A stretch of DNA of 64,000 nt from Valencia hispanica (Eukaryota; Chordata; Actinopteri; Cyprinodontiformes; Valenciidae): assembly GCA_963556495.2 (NCBI GenBank), contig OY747715.1, forward strand, positions 15,292,239-15,356,238, given 5' to 3'. Positions within the stretch are counted from its first letter, which is position 1, and each line of letters starts with the position of its first letter. The notes beneath the pieces were generated by a model. The model saw nothing but the letters and a program-made list of their open reading frames with translations. It had not been told where the DNA came from and did no database searches. This document shows positions 23,366 through 38,835 of the stretch, in pieces. The position numbers were made by a program, and so were the translations under genes.

Positions 23366-23801
23366 AGGTTTGTTTTGTCAATGTTCCTTTTTCGTGTTTT
23401 GTTTGTTTTTTTTCCCCTCTCTCTGCCGTCCTGTGGGTATGGAGGCAGACGTCAATGTTTTCCTGTGTTTTCTTTGTTCCCTTTCCTCTCTTGTATTTTC
23501 AACTCACCCTCTCTCATGACTTTTTGTTTCCTACCTCTCTTCTTCATCTTCTTTCTTTCTTCCCCTTAATTTTCCCTCTCCGTGTCCATAACATCAGGAA
23601 ATAAACCCCCCAGCAATTCATAATAAAGATTTTTTCACACATATATCAAGTGGAGTACTATAGCAAAAGCTGTACTGCTCCGCTTGTGAAAGTAAATCTG
23701 TTGGGCTTCTACTTGGTACTCAGACACCAATTCTGAGCTCCACACTGCCAAACAGGACACGTTTAAAAAAAAAAGAAAAAAAAAAGAAAAGAAACTTGTT
23801 C
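23366..23801 (+). mobile_element. 3' fragment of the 8.3-10.9 kb retroposon family, poly(A)-tailed
   Basis: It matches 10,498-10,922 nearly base for base, including TGTGGGTATGGAGGCAGAC, CATAACATCAGGAAATAAA and ACTGCCAAACAGGACACG, and ends in an A-rich tail. It is more severely 5'-truncated than the larger copy. I found no clean target duplication. Confidence 0.75.
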
Positions 23802-23934
23802 TCATTAAATTGAAAAGGGGAAAAGGAGATGTTGCTTAGGCAACTGATGACCTCATGACAAAGCTAAACTCAATTCATGTGTTTTTTAACTAAGTCTGGT
23901 CGCTGTAATAAATTGATTTAAACTGAAGTTTTAG

Positions 23935-24030
23935 GGTGTACCTCCGCCTCTCATCTATTGACAATTGGAGATGGGCACAAGCTCCTCCATGACCCTGTCA
24001 GTGTAGAAAATGAAAGGATAGATGGATCTT
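23935..24030. repeat. Fragment of the GGCTGGTGCC-type teleost repeat, inverted
   Basis: TACCTCCGCCTCTCATCTAT, then GGAGATGGGCACAAGCTCC and a GGATAGATGGATC end, is the reverse complement of the 42,748-42,862 copy with divergence. Confidence 0.45.
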
Positions 24031-26520
24031 TTTTGCTCTCTCTTTTTAGAATACACAAGAGAGAAAAATTCACGCTTTTATCCATGACCTAACTAAAAGT
24101 GTGATAATTTGGGTGAAAATAATTTCTGGTCTTTTGTAAGACACTATGCACAGCACATGGTTTAAAGCACACAGTTGTCAGTGAAGGGCAGGTAGTAAAA
24201 AACCTTCCAGACAGGCTTTTGTCTAATCTTCAATAAAGCTCAAATGACTGGTGTTAGATTTAAAAAGCCACCTCTCCTCTGCTGCCCTCTGCTTGCCTTT
24301 TCTCCCCGGAGGGGAGGAGTTAGACATGTGGCTGAAATACAGCCGCAGTCCGTTCTGGCGGAGCGTTATGAACCTGTCGCCCCAAAGCCCCCACCTCTCA
24401 AGTGAATTGCACCGTTTCAGATAGAAGACACAATGGGTAGAATGGTCTCTTCTTCTGCCTCTATACACTTTCAATGTACCAGTGTCTGTCTATGTTTATT
24501 TTAGACATATGTGATGGGTTGTTTTCCAGTCACCCAAAAGGGAGAAGAGAGGCTTAAACAAATAGACAAATATTTTCTTCAAAAATAAATATAAACGTTT
24601 TTTTTCATGTGATTCTTCCATTCACTAGTGATATCATGTCAAAATGATTTTCTTCATACATGCAGTAGTTATTGCTTGATGTGTCAAGTCATCTGTAAAA
24701 CTGTAAAATATTTCTAACAGCAAAGTCAGCACCTCCACGTAAACACTGCGATAAGGAAAATGACCCAGCTTGTTCCAGTCTATTAGTTGAGCATCTTTAT
24801 ATGAGCATTTAAAGAAGGTGTTTACAGCTTTTCAGTCCTTCAGAGCTGAAAAGGTCCACCCACTCATATAGGGAGGAAGGGTCATTTCCAGGGGACGTCT
24901 ATTCAGTGGCATTTGATGAAACCTTCACTTTACAACACGGTGATAATCCGTTGACTGCACATCTGCTCCTTCTTTATAATAGACTCACAATGACAATGTG
25001 GGTGAAAGTGCTGATCCTTTATTAAATGAACCTATTAAATGGGCTTCATTAATGGAAGAAAGGGATGAAAATGAAGTGGAGAGGTGATTAAATACAGAAT
25101 TTTCTTTGCTAGGATGACTCTAAATATAGTTTTTTTTCTTATCTACATATTTTCTGAATTTCTATATTCTTAATTAGGAGCTACTATTACGAGCTAAGGA
25201 ACTCTGAGTCCAAGAGGCTGCTAATTTGTAAATTTAGTAATTGTTTTGGGAAACAAAACTGACAAGAAAAATAAAGTTTGTTTTTCCAGAAAAGAAAGGA
25301 GAGGTGAAAACTCAAAAGCCTGAAAGAGCCAACATATGTGAATTATGACTGAACATCAAGTTACACTGAAGGCTAGGTGACACATGAAACAGGACACATC
25401 TTGTGATGTTTATGCCTTAAAGTGTGACGTGAGAGGACTGGAGGCTCTTTCAACTTGTGTACATGCAAATTTGGCATATAACGACTCGGGCCATGTAGAA
25501 CAATTCAAGCCAAAAATAAATCACAAAGAAGTTTTGTGAGTTGATCCTTGTTCTAGAAATATTGACACAACTTATCAAGTGTGTTTTAACAAAAAATCCC
25601 TGAAACTTGTAGAGAATTTGATTTAACTTCTTATGTGGACATAAAACCAAAACATCTTTTATATTAAGTTTTTATATTTATCCATTACAATGCAGGTAAA
25701 CATAGGAGGCATAGAGTACATCTAATGAGTAGTAGCAATTTGTGAATTTGCAACTCTAGTACCTGCCATGGCTTTTAAATATAAAAATAAACCTGTATAG
25801 TATAACAACATCTATAACACATGTAATTGAAGACAGTGTGGAAATGCACACCAGTACATTTTCACAATGTATTCCGATTAAGCTTTAGCTGTTGAAGTTT
25901 TAGCTTCAAATGCTTGTGGGTTGCAGTACATGTTAAACCTTTGTTTGTAATGACATATATTAACAGTGCAAACTTTGACCTAAATAAATCTGCAACTCTA
26001 TCTGTGCCACCAAGGCACATCCTTTTTTAATGTGATTGACACTATCTGAAATTCTTTTTACGTAAACATGTGTTCCAAACATAGCTCCTCCTTTACATCA
26101 CATGAGGAAAATAACACCCAACGTCGACTTGTATTAAGTTATGCGCAAATAATAAAATGTCAAAACACAACTTGTCCAGTTGCTGAGCTTATGTTTCCAG
26201 CACTTAACCTGCTCTGAATATAAACCCGGAAACATTATCAAAATATATCTTTTTTAAAGCTATGCTTTCATGCAATAGCAATGTTTTTATTTAGGCTGTT
26301 TTCTCAGACATCTCTTTGTTTTCTGTATTGCACGTGTGGATATTTGGAAAGTAAATTTAAGCTAATCTGGTGTCTGCATCTCCTATTTCCTCACACTACC
26401 GGTGAACAAGTCAATTATGGTCAACTATCTACTTTTTAATAATTTATCACAAGGAGTTCAAACTTCTACATTTCACTTTAGTTTTCTAAAATATACACCT
26501 GTGATCCATAAATATTTCAA
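24031..26520. other. Unannotated AT-rich sequence
   Basis: No gene, RNA or named repeat was seen. A G+C-richer patch at 24,270-24,420 holds only frames without recognisable motifs. Confidence 0.45.
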
Positions 26521-26525
26521 CTCTA

Positions 26526-27172
26526 TGTCATAGTTCTCAGTTTTGGTGTTTGAAGTTATTTTCCTTATCCGCTTTAATTTTTATATTAATGAATTATTTG
26601 GTATTTTATGGCACTTCCTTGTTTTCATTTTCCCTTTATGCTTTCAGATGTTTTCACCTTTTTTGTGTCCTCATTTGTTTAATTTGTTTATTTCTTTTTA
26701 GATAGTTTCCTTATTTATTTCTTCCTTCTGTTCTCCCGTGTTTCCTTAACTTCCCCTTAGATTCCTCCCTAGACATATCATCTTTAGTTTCTAGTTCCTT
26801 AAGAGTTTTCTGTCTCCTTTGCCATTTCTTCCATTTCCTGTTGTCTCCCTGCCACTCTGCTCTTTACCCAGGTTCACTCATTGCCCTCACCTGCATCTGC
26901 TTCCACTAATTGGTCATTGGTCTTCTCTGTCACTTCCTCATTCCCTCCTCAGTATATATTCAGCTCTCATTCAGTCACTACTCGTTGTTTCGTCATCATT
27001 CTTCCCTGTTTGGTCCCCTGTCGTCAGTCTTTACTGCCTGGTCCCGTTTTCCCCCGTTGCTGCCTTTTTGATCCTCCTAAGTTTGTAAGTCCATGTTCCT
27101 TGTTTTGTTATTAAATCATCCTTATTTTGTACTTTGCTGCATTTGGGTCCTTTAATCCTACCAAACATGACA
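26526..27172 (+). mobile_element. Solo LTR, 647 bp
   Basis: It starts TGTCATAG and ends CATGACA, giving a short inverted repeat with the canonical TG...CA ends. It is flanked by a 5-bp duplication CTCTA (26,521-26,525 and 27,173-27,177). A TATATA box at 26,953-26,958 and an ATTAAA poly(A) signal at 27,110-27,115 fit U3-R order on the plus strand. No primer site, polyprotein or second LTR is adjacent, so it is a product of LTR-LTR recombination. The CTGCATTTGGGTCC phrase near the end is typical of teleost Gypsy LTRs. Short frames inside it are not genes. Confidence 0.8.
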
Positions 27173-27310
27173 CTCTAATATTAACAAATACATTAATATA
27201 ACCTGCAACAACCCTGGCAAATACAAGATCTTCAAAACTTTTACTGTATGAGTAGGTAGCCTAACTTAAAAAAAACAGGAAGTGACAGGCAATAAAAAAT
27301 ATAAAAAATT

Positions 27311-27329
27311 GTATATGTGTGTGTGTGTA

Positions 27330-27383
<54 letters not shown>
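27311..27383. repeat. Compound microsatellite (GT)n(AT)n(AC)n
   Basis: The run of GT, AT and AC dinucleotides is self-complementary overall and can fold on itself. Nearby frames with IYIYIY runs are by-products. Confidence 0.95.
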
Positions 27384-27389
27384 GTCTGA

Positions 27390-28073
27390 GTACACGGGTA
27401 ATTGGTCTAAAAAATTTAAAGTTATCCAGGACTCCAATTTAAAAGCGAGGTCAAAACACACAAGTAGCATCAGTGTGCCGGGAGGCACACGCATGTTGAT
27501 GCTAAAGCAATTGACACAAGATTGAAGACTAACTGGCACAGGAAAAAGGAAAAAATGCAGCATTTATACACACGGGAGTTAATTAGACACAGGTGAAGCT
27601 GACTATCACAAACCAAAAGAGCAGAGAATGGAGACGGCAGCTTGGAAAAATAAGTGAAACAAACACTAATAAAAGATGCCCCAAACCAGAGCAAACTTGT
27701 TACTTTTTATCTTTTAATAGATTTTTATAAAAACATCTTGTTTTTTTCTCTTCCGTTTTAAGTTAAGCGCATTATAAATATTTTGGTATGTCAATACTAA
27801 CCTTTGTTGTCACAAAAGTGTGCCATCCCATACACTATGGATGTAGTTTTATCTAATTGTGAAAAAAAAGAGAAAGCGGCGCTCCCTGCTTTAATATGTA
27901 GATATTACATTTCTCCACTTTCCTGTTGTTGTGCAGAGAGAGATTCCCTAATTATAACTGTGTCCCTGTTTTAACATAGTTTTAATTTCCATCTAAGTTC
28001 AATTTAACTTCATTCCAGGCTCCAGTTGCAATCAGCCATTCTAAATAAAAACAGTGTGGGTGGTATGAAGTGG
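27390..28073. other. Unannotated AT-rich sequence
   Basis: The part at 27,570-27,690 resembles the body of an LTR read on the minus strand (ACAGGTGAAGCTGAC), but it is too short and diverged to call. Confidence 0.3.
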
Positions 28074-28095
28074 TTTTTTTTTTTTTTTTTTTTTT
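28074..28095. repeat. Poly(T) tract, 22 bp
   Basis: An uninterrupted run of T. It could be the tail of a minus-strand retroposed copy, but no body is recognisable downstream. Confidence 0.9.
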
Positions 28096-28814
28096 ACTCT
28101 TCTGCATTAACTCATCTACCGCTTTGGTGCAAAACTCTGGATGTGTTTGTGAAAGTGCTAGTTTAGGTATGTCTTGGATAAAGGGCTAACAGTTGGTCAT
28201 ACAACTGGAGTAAAAACACCCAACCTATCTTTTTCACTGATGTGTAAATGATAACAATACCCAAGAGCAACTAAACATAAAGGCTTTCAGAGATATCATT
28301 TTGAAACAAAAAACTTGTACATTTGGATTTGAGACACTTTGTAAAGCTTTAGAATTGGTAATGACATTAAGGAGGTCTCTACTGTATCTGTCCAAAAAAT
28401 CTAACAATGTACCAGAGGGCCTGTGTGTGAAACACCACCCTTAAATAAAGGAGCTAAATTAAGTTTAGCTCTTGTTTAAATATAGTAATTTTACTTTTTA
28501 TTTGTTAATTTGATTTTATAAATGTCTTCTGAGGGTGCTTGTGACCCAATTATAACCCACAATTTGTAAGTAGTGCTGTTCTTTGCATCACACACTTTAA
28601 AAGAGTAAAAAGAAGAATGCCAAAATCTGCAACTAAAATCTCTCTGCATATCTCATCATTCAGAATGACTCTAAGCTCATTTTAATATTAGAAAGTTTTT
28701 TTAATCTCTCCTAATTAAGACTTGGACCTCCCTAAAAGAAGAAAAATTGACAAGTTGGGGGGTGGTGTAAAAAACATTTAATATATGTCCCCATTTATCC
28801 AGGTAAGATAGATC

Positions 28815-28916
28815 TAGATTGTATTACATGCCACTTTGCTGCTGTTACAGCTGAATTCCCCCTTTGTGAGACAATAAAGGATTATTCTATTTTATTCTAT
28901 TATTCTATCTATTAAA
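28815..28916 (+). mobile_element. LINE 3' tail (Rex1/CR1-like or RTE-like)
   Basis: GAATTCCCCCTTTGTGAGAC followed by AATAAAGGATTATTCTATTT and repeated ATTCT units is the classical ending of several teleost LINE families: a short stem, an AATAAAGG block and a variable microsatellite. Only the tail remains. Confidence 0.5.
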
Positions 28917-28919
28917 TAT

Positions 28920-30544
28920 GAAATAATCTCAAATTAGTATTTCAGACCTTTTACTTTTTAAACTATTTAATTATTAAATACAGTGAGGTTGTTGTTGTAA
29001 ACAGGATGCAAGGTTTCAGTTATTTTTAATTTGCCCCCTTTTATATAAAACTAAGTCAGTCATTGGAACCCCTGCAATCTAAACTCAGCTAGCAAAACAG
29101 AAATACTAAAATATGTCACTCTTGTAAATTATTTGAAAAGAAACTCAAGGCCAAGCTTTTCACTGTTTAGAGTGTATCCATTGTATTTACAAATACAAAC
29201 AAAATACACAGTTTGTCTGACTTTCTTATGGATATTAAAGGAGGAAGTTAAATAAAATAGTCAAGAATATTTTTTGACAGATGAAATTCCCGGTCTTGCC
29301 GATTTACAAATAAAAAAGGAATCTGTAAAAGCTGTTTTGGTGTAGCATCCCCTTTCAAATTTTCTGTCTGCATTTGCGTTTTTCGGTTTATGCCCTATAG
29401 CTGTTGATGGTGTGGGCATGGGCAGAAGGTGCTTAAACTTCCCATACTGCTATTCTCTGGAATTTTCAAATATTATCAATGTATTTGGCGTATTCTGCAA
29501 TTTTTTTCATTCTGTCAGAGATTTTTAAAACTATTTATTCAAGGTTGTATCTAGAATAAAACACCCCTAATGTATGAAGAAGGGTGTCTCAGTGTTGCCC
29601 GACAGAAAAAGTCCTGTTTAATTTGACCTTTTTAACTGAATCTTACACATGTCATTATAATGGTAAATCAAGACTGAACATTAGGATTTTTTTTATTTTA
29701 ACGTTTTAATTACAACTAATGGAGATCACACAAGAAAGCATTTCCTTTGAGCCAAGCTGGCTGTAGTTCAGCCATAATGACTAAGATCACATCTACAGTA
29801 TTGATCAGGCTTTGAGCTTTGGCAAGACTGCCAGTCGTTTATAATCCCTCTTGGATGCCACTGCTGAACTCACCCCGCACTAGGTTAAATCGTTTGAGCC
29901 TCTCGGGATTATATACCCATTAGGACTATGACATTATGATTCTAGAGAAATTAGTTTTATGTCTATATCTCCTAAAAGTTTTGATCTGCTAAATTTCTAA
30001 GCGTATATAAAAAAAAATAGGTCACAACGGTGCATTTAGTCATTTTAGAAAAACCATGGCCATTGTAATTTAGAAATCTCTATCCACCTACCTGCACCTC
30101 ATATGTGCTGTTGCATAAACGGTCTGTATTGCTGCAAATTAAATTATTCGTGACAGAAAATCTAGTAAGGATTATGTTTGCATTTTCACTTACTAAATTG
30201 TTTGGACTCAATTGACCTTTCAGAGGGAATTAGCTTCAGCATCCACACCAAATAAAGTCTTGAAATAAATGACTACTAATATTAAAATAAACACAGACCA
30301 AGAAGAACCATTTGGCCATTCGTTGGGGTTTTGTTACATTTTCTGGATTATCTCCTTAGTTGTTCTTATCTACACCTGTATTTCTGTTGACAAACATAAC
30401 GTAAAGATGTGTATACATTTTCACAATTGTTTTATTTAATATAATAAATTTAAAACGTCATTACAAGGGCTTTATTTGCAAATATTTTTGAGTTTTGCCT
30501 ATCGTGATATCAGACAAAATGAGGAAGGAAATATATTATGCAAT
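28920..30544. other. Unannotated AT-rich sequence
   Basis: No gene or repeat is recognised. The block at 29,730-29,960 is less AT-rich and looks like a possible conserved non-coding element. Confidence 0.35.
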
Positions 30545-31687
30545 TTTTAAATGATGATTCTAGTTATTAAGTAACTTAATTACTTGTTCCCCCATCCTTG
30601 GTAGCAACACCCACCATCAGGTCCAATAACTGGTAATGATTACATAACTGTGAAGGAATTCTGCCCATCTTTTAATGACCGGTCTGTAAAGGTTCATGTA
30701 GCAATATCCCAGTCAGATTTAGTTCGAGACTTTAACTAGGCCACCTCAAAAAACGCCTTTTTATAGGGGCTTACTGGTGTGATGTGGATCATTGTCCTTC
30801 CAGGATAACCCAAGTTTATTTAAGGGAAAGGTCACAAACTGATGGCTGGACATTTCCTTTCAGTACTTTCTGCTAGACTGCAGCTTCAGGTCCTGAAGCA
30901 ACAAAGTGACCAGATCATTACACCATAACCACCCCCACCATTTTTTGACCATGGATATGGTGTTCTTTGTCTAAAATGCTTGGTTAGTTTTCTACCAGAT
31001 GAAACAGGATATACACCTTCTAAAAGAGTTTCACTTAATCCCCTCTTCCACATAATATTTTCTGAAAAGTCTTAAATTGAGACATCAGTCCATCAGTTAC
31101 TTTCTTCTTTGAACTCCCCCCAAGGATTCAATCTTCTGCCCAGTTTATATTGTTGAATCATAAACACTGATTTTAACTGGAGCAGGTGATGCCTGCAATG
31201 TTTTAAATGTTGTAAATGCTGGAATTATTTAGAACCTCCAGAATGAATCAGTTTGGTAGGGCTCTCTTGAAAAAGGTCACCACTATTCCACGTTTTCTCC
31301 ATTTATGCATAGTTTCTCTCATTGTGATTCACTGGAGTCCCCAAGCCTTAGAAATGACTTTGTAACCCTTTCTAGACTGATAGATGTCAATGACTTTGTC
31401 TCTCATTTCAGACAGTTCTTTAGATCAAGGCGTAATGTGTTTCTTCTTGAAACCTTTTAGCCTACTTCATGTGGGGGTAATTGTTTTGCACATAGGGCTT
31501 TATTACTTCTTGTTAAATTAAATCATTTTAAAACTGTATATACTCATTTTACTGTATACACTCATTTTATACTGTATTTACTGTTTTTACAGTAACTATA
31601 TTTACTCAGGTAACCTTTGTTTGATTTGACACATCAAATTGTGACAAAAAAAGATATAGGAGGGGAACACTTTTAATCAGCACTGTA
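30545..31687 (-). pseudogene. Tc1-like transposon with decayed transposase, about 1.1 kb
   Basis: Read on the plus strand, the reverse complement of a common teleost Tc1 transposase can be followed along most of the length: GATCATTGTCCTTCCAGGA, CACAAACTGATGGCTGGACA, CAGGTCCTGAAGCAACAAAG, CACTGGAGTCCCCAAGCC and AGACTGATAGATGTCAATGAC. The transposase would be on the minus strand. The right terminus ends GCACTGTA, as in Tc1 inverted repeats; the left terminus is lost or unrecognisable. Frequent indels and stops make it inactive. Confidence 0.65.
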
Positions 31688-34226
31688 ATGCTTCTGATTG
31701 AAGTTGAAGTCAAACAGCTGAATAATCTGTTGTAAATTAGCCATCCTGAGTCCTAATGACCTCTTTGAACTACAGTACTGTACAGTGTCTCAGAAAGAGT
31801 TCAAAGGGCAACTCTGGGTCAGGTCACCCCAATTCATACACATGTATTTTATCCCAGCTTTCTTCCATTTTCTTTCATATCAGCAAACCATTTTGTAAAA
31901 ATGCACTTAACTGTTGCATATAATTTTTTCGGTCTTATTACTGTAAGTACATATTTTGAATAATTAAGTTAAAAGTTATGCCAGTTTAGGGTTGCTGATC
32001 TATGAAAACATGAAGAAAATCTTACCCTTGATGGAACCAAATTAACTTTATTTAACCTTCTGCTTTTTTGGAGTCACATGACAACATTAACTTACAGCAG
32101 ACTATGAACAGAATATAAACTACTTAGAATTGCCAGTTGTCACAAGTAGATACTACATCTCTGCATGGCGTGTAGGAACTGACACATATTTGGTAAGAAT
32201 TAAACTCATCTCACTGTAGATGACTCCAATTCTTACCAACACAAAAGAAACGTGTGCCCAAAGTTATTAAAACAGGAAAGGGGTTTAATGACCAGCACCC
32301 TGTAAGAGCTGATCCTGTTCAGAAAAGTAAACCTGCACTAAAAAGAAAAGTTTCTTTTTAAGATAAAATATGTCACATTTACATTTTAATTACATTTTTG
32401 GAACATCAGCATTGTCCAAATGGAAGTGTAGTGAGACTCAACTTTTTGTACTCTGCTTGAAACTAGCACGCCAATAAAATATTAACTTAGATGTAGCCTT
32501 TAACTAAGTTACATAAAGAAGTGAATTTTGGTTTTCAGTTTTGTTGATGGTGCAGATCAGCTTTTTGGATTTTAGTATGTTTTTCCATAATGGGCTGAAT
32601 ATAAACTAAGAAAACCCAATCCCATACAGAAGCAGCACCCATTGATTATCCCCCTCACCATCAGCTTTTGCTTTGTGTCATTTTGTGCTTTTCTTCCTTT
32701 TTCCATGCTCTGGTGTGGCTGTATGGAATTGCAATCTGCCTCTTTTTTTCAGTGTGGCAAATCCCCTTAGGCAGATTGTCTCAGTCAGGGAATTATGGCT
32801 CTGAATGATGGCAGCACAGTTAGATGCGACTAGGACACATAATCTTATTAGTGACCCTGTTGTTGTTTCTGCCTGCGAGGACAGAGTTTTCTTCTTTTTT
32901 TTTTAAGGCTCTTATTTCAGTCAGCAGTCTAGGATGGGTTTTTTTTGGCAGAAAGGTAGCAGATGTGGTGAGATTGGTCTAAAATGAACAGCAATAAATT
33001 AAAGCTAATTAGTTTGAGATTACATGATAACTCACCACCACCAGTGGAAGGAGATTATCATGTGGAACCTCTGATTTATATAAAAATCCCTAAAGACAAA
33101 TAAATGACCTCTACAGCATCCATAGATGACTTAACTGCATGCAGAGTGAAACAGAGCTAAACCTTGAGATTAGAGTTCATTCACATTACCTGTACACAGA
33201 GAAAACAACCCGGAAAACCAGAAATGGGAGGGAAGATTATACGTGTGGTTTTACTTTCTGGGTTAATGAGGGCTGCACGATAAAATGCATATACAGGATG
33301 ATGAGTATGCAGTAAGAGCTGCTATGACCTTATATTGAACAGCTAAGCACACTATTCTAAACAATAAAACTACTCTTACACTTTGCTAAATGCAAACGGA
33401 AGGTTTCCTAAAAACTGGATTCTCTAAACAATAACATTGTTTCTTGCATTGATCTCTCAACTTAATTTGTCTTGTCAAATTGTTGATCCATATGGGTTTT
33501 ACAGGGTCTTATGAAATTTCTTCTGATATCATCATCCCATGGGATGAGTTTGAAGTAGAACTGCTGCGCCTTCAAATCAAAAAGGCAAATGATCTGGATC
33601 CCTTCATGCACCTTCTTTTGTATTTCATAACATTAGACTGGACCAGCGTGTGGTTTCAAAACTGAGCCAGGTTTAGGGATCACACAAAGCAGTGAAACTC
33701 TAAATTTTATTAACTTTTAGAAACATTTATCAAAAATGTAAAAACTGTGCTTTAATGCATATGTAGGATAATTCAGTCCAGCTTTGAAAAATCTAATGGA
33801 AGTTAAAATGAAGCTGACAAAAGTGCCCTTTAATACACAGTTGAATTGGTAGCAATCCTCAGCATGGAATTGTTTCATTATTCATAGACCACAGCGAAGA
33901 GGTTTTGGTGCTTTAATGTCTGAAAATTCTTTGAAATATGAGTCCAGAAAAGTATAGAATTGTGAAATTTTAGATACCCTAAAAAGGTGTTTGGCACAGT
34001 TCTTCAAATTTATTCCCGTACACACAAACTCAAACTGAGGGTTTTACCTGATGTGCTCACATAGAGCTGAGGCAACAAACAACAGGGTTTAAGAATATGC
34101 TCAAATACCTGCTACAGGAATAATAAAGACAGATGCTTGATGATCATCATAGTGAGTCCGGCTTGTCAACATCATTATGGTCTGAAGGCTTTCATACCAC
34201 TCTATGAAGGGGAGCAACAGCTGTAC
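31688..34226. other. Unannotated sequence; possible conserved block 32,740-33,080
   Basis: No gene is recognised. Around 32,990-33,060 there are homeodomain-like cores in less AT-biased surroundings (AAATTAAAGCTAATTAG, GAGATTATCATG). A short AGGGCTGCACGATAAAAT phrase at 33,270 recalls hAT element ends but stands alone. Confidence 0.3.
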
Positions 34227-34234
34227 TTACCAGC

Positions 34235-35560
34235 ACCAGAGGTGGGTAGAGTACTCAAAATAAAATACAGCAGTAAAACACAGACAAAGCATATAAAGTA
34301 AAAACACCAATAAAGCATTGAGCACACACAGATACATCAAAGCATTATAAAGCATATAATGTAAAAACAGCAGTAAAGCAATAAGCATACACAAAACATG
34401 ATACATCAAAGCATTACTCAAAGGTAGCTCTAAACAGATACGTTTTTAGTTGTGATTTAAAAGAACTCAATGTTTCAGCAACTTGGCAGTTGTCTGTAAG
34501 TTTATTCCAGACTAGAGAAGCTTAGAAACTGAAAGCTGCATCTCCATATTTGGTTCTAATTCTAGGTATGTTTAGTAGACTGGAATTAGAGAACCTGAGT
34601 GGTCTGGGGGGTTGGTAAAGTAACAATAGATCTTCAACATACTTTGGTGCTAAGCCATGTAATGATTGATAAACTAGTAGGAGTATTTTGAAGTCTATTC
34701 TCTGAGCTACAGGGAGCCAGTGTAAGGACTTTAGAACTGGGGTGATGTGCTCTACTTTCCTGGTTCTTGTGAGGACATGGACAGCAGCGTTCTGGATCAG
34801 CTGCAGCTGTCTAATTGACTTTTTAGGCAGACTTGTGAAGACCCTGTTGCAGTAATCAATCCGACTAAAGATAAATGCATGGATGATTTTTTTCGAGGTT
34901 CTGTTGCGACATCAGTCCTTTGATCCTAGAAATGTTTTTCAGGTGATAGAACGCTGACCTTGTTTATTGCCTTTATGTGACCCTGGAGGTTCAGGTCTGA
35001 GTCCATAACTACATCTAGATTTCGTACCTGATCAGTAGTTTCTAGCTGTATTAACTGGAGCTGTGTGCTGACTATTTAAATTTTCTCTTTAGGTCCAAAA
35101 GTAATTACTTCTGTTTTGTTTCTGTACAGCTGGAGAAAGTTATGACACATCCATCCATTGATTTGCTCGATGCATGTATTTTGGATGGGTTCAAAGTCAC
35201 CTGGTGACATTGTAATGTAGAGCAGAGTATCATCTGCATATTTATGGTAGTTTATCTTATTGTTTGTTATAATCTAGGCTAGTGGGAGCATGTAGATATT
35301 AAATAAGAGGGGCCCCAGGATGGAGCCCTGGGGCACCCCACATGTGATTTATGTTCGTTCTGATGAAAAGTTTCCTATTGAAACATAGAAGTCCCTGTTC
35401 TTCAGGTAAGACTAGAACCAGCCAAGTACTGTACCAGAGAGTCCGACCCAGCTCCCCAGTCATTCCAATAATATATCATGATTAACAGTGTCAAATGCTC
35501 CACTGAAGTCCAACAGAACCAGCACTGTGGTTCTACTACAGTCTGTAACAATGACTCCAT
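34235..35560 (-). pseudogene. L2-clade LINE ('LINE A'), copy 2, 5'-truncated reverse transcriptase
   Basis: The minus-strand sequence parallels the copy at 38,836-42,290 from the FDTV-D region of the reverse transcriptase to the 3' end: the segment reading CATGGCTTAGCACCAAAG (34,645) and GGGGCACCCCACATGTGAT (35,330) are shared. Many stops and deletions mark it as older than the other two copies. It ends at the low-coordinate side in a degenerate A-rich repeat instead of a TTGCC run. Confidence 0.75.
34284..34420. repeat. Tandem direct duplication inside LINE A copy 2 tail
   Basis: Two head-to-tail units of about 65-70 bp (starting near 34,284 and 34,350) share AGCATATAA, GTAAAAAC and GATACATCAAAGCATTA. 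They lie at the 3' terminal side of the LINE copy. Confidence 0.6.
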
Positions 35561-37900
<2,340 letters not shown>

Positions 37901-37904
37901 TTGT

Positions 37905-38190
37905 CTATAGTACCCATCTCCAGCAGTCATTGGGAAAGTCACAGATACACCCTGGACAGGTCAGCTGTCACAGAGGCACACCTAAGGACAATTTAGAGAG
38001 ACCAGTTAACCTAACAGTCATGTTAGTACCTTGGGAGAACCCACACATGCACAGTTTTGAGCCACCTGGCTCAGTTTTGAAACCACACACATGCAAACTC
38101 CATGCAAAAAGACCCCAGGTTGGGATTTGAATCCAGGGCCTTCTTGCCACAAAGCAACAATTCTACCAACTGAGCCACCAACATCTTGAT
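37905..38190 (-). mobile_element. tRNA-derived SINE
   Basis: On the minus strand the head carries an A box TGGCTCAGTTGG (plus-strand 38,166-38,177) and a B box GGATTCAAATCCC (38,122-38,134) at tRNA-like spacing, which is an internal RNA polymerase III promoter. The body continues through the stretch read on + as AGACCAGTTAACCTAACAG and the ACACCCTGGACAGGT block shared with 42,833 and 20,103. It is diverged and not a tRNA gene. Confidence 0.65.
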
Positions 38191-38835
38191 TAAATACAAA
38201 TAAAATATAAAAATCTAATTGGCATTACAGAGTCACTTTAATCTCTTTACGCATAAAGGTGTCTGAACATTTACAAGCATCCTGATGAAGATAATAATTT
38301 CCCTATTGTTTCCCCACTGAAAACATGTAGTTTTTAATTTTATTTAGTGGGGGAAAATGTTAAATAATATTTACAGTAAATCAACTAATGTTATTAGGGG
38401 AGACTGGGGCTGGCTGTCCCATGGGTTGGTTGTCACATTACTTATTACAGCCATACTAGAGGGCAGTGTGTTTTGATTTCGATATCAAACATTTGGCTTA
38501 TTAATCCGGTCATTTTGCGCTGTTATTTCTTTAAGGGGAGGACACAGTTTGTGATTTTTATGGGTTGAAGTAATTTTTTTTATGTTGGTGTTATTTTTTT
38601 CTATTAGAATTTTGTAAGTTATAGCTTTTAAAAACACAATAATTAATCAAAAATAAAAAAATGAGAGCTTTGCTTTGAGCTAACATTTATTAAGCTGGAT
38701 AAAGCTGTATGTTAGCTAGCTAAGTCAAGAGGTCACTGGGACTGGATGTCTCACTGCTTCAGGGTAACAGCCAACCCCATATCAAATACTTCAAAGACAA
38801 AGACTATCAGCTCTTACATGAAGTATCCTAGTAAG

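Noticed and set aside
26819..27114. Two overlapping plus-strand frames of 77-89 codons
   Set aside because: They lie inside the solo LTR and are explained by its pyrimidine-rich sequence.
33262..33300. hAT element end (AGGGCTGCACGATAAAAT)
   Set aside because: Only one short end-like phrase; no opposite end or target duplication nearby.
33480..33665. 61-codon frame with an acidic middle
   Set aside because: No acceptor or donor in the right phase and no recognisable motif.
34230..34420. CRISPR-like or satellite array
   Set aside because: Only two diverged units inside a LINE tail; CRISPR arrays are not expected in vertebrate DNA.
38122..38177. tRNA gene
   Set aside because: A and B boxes are present, but the sequence does not fold as a cloverleaf by eye and continues into a repeat body, so it is a tRNA-derived SINE.
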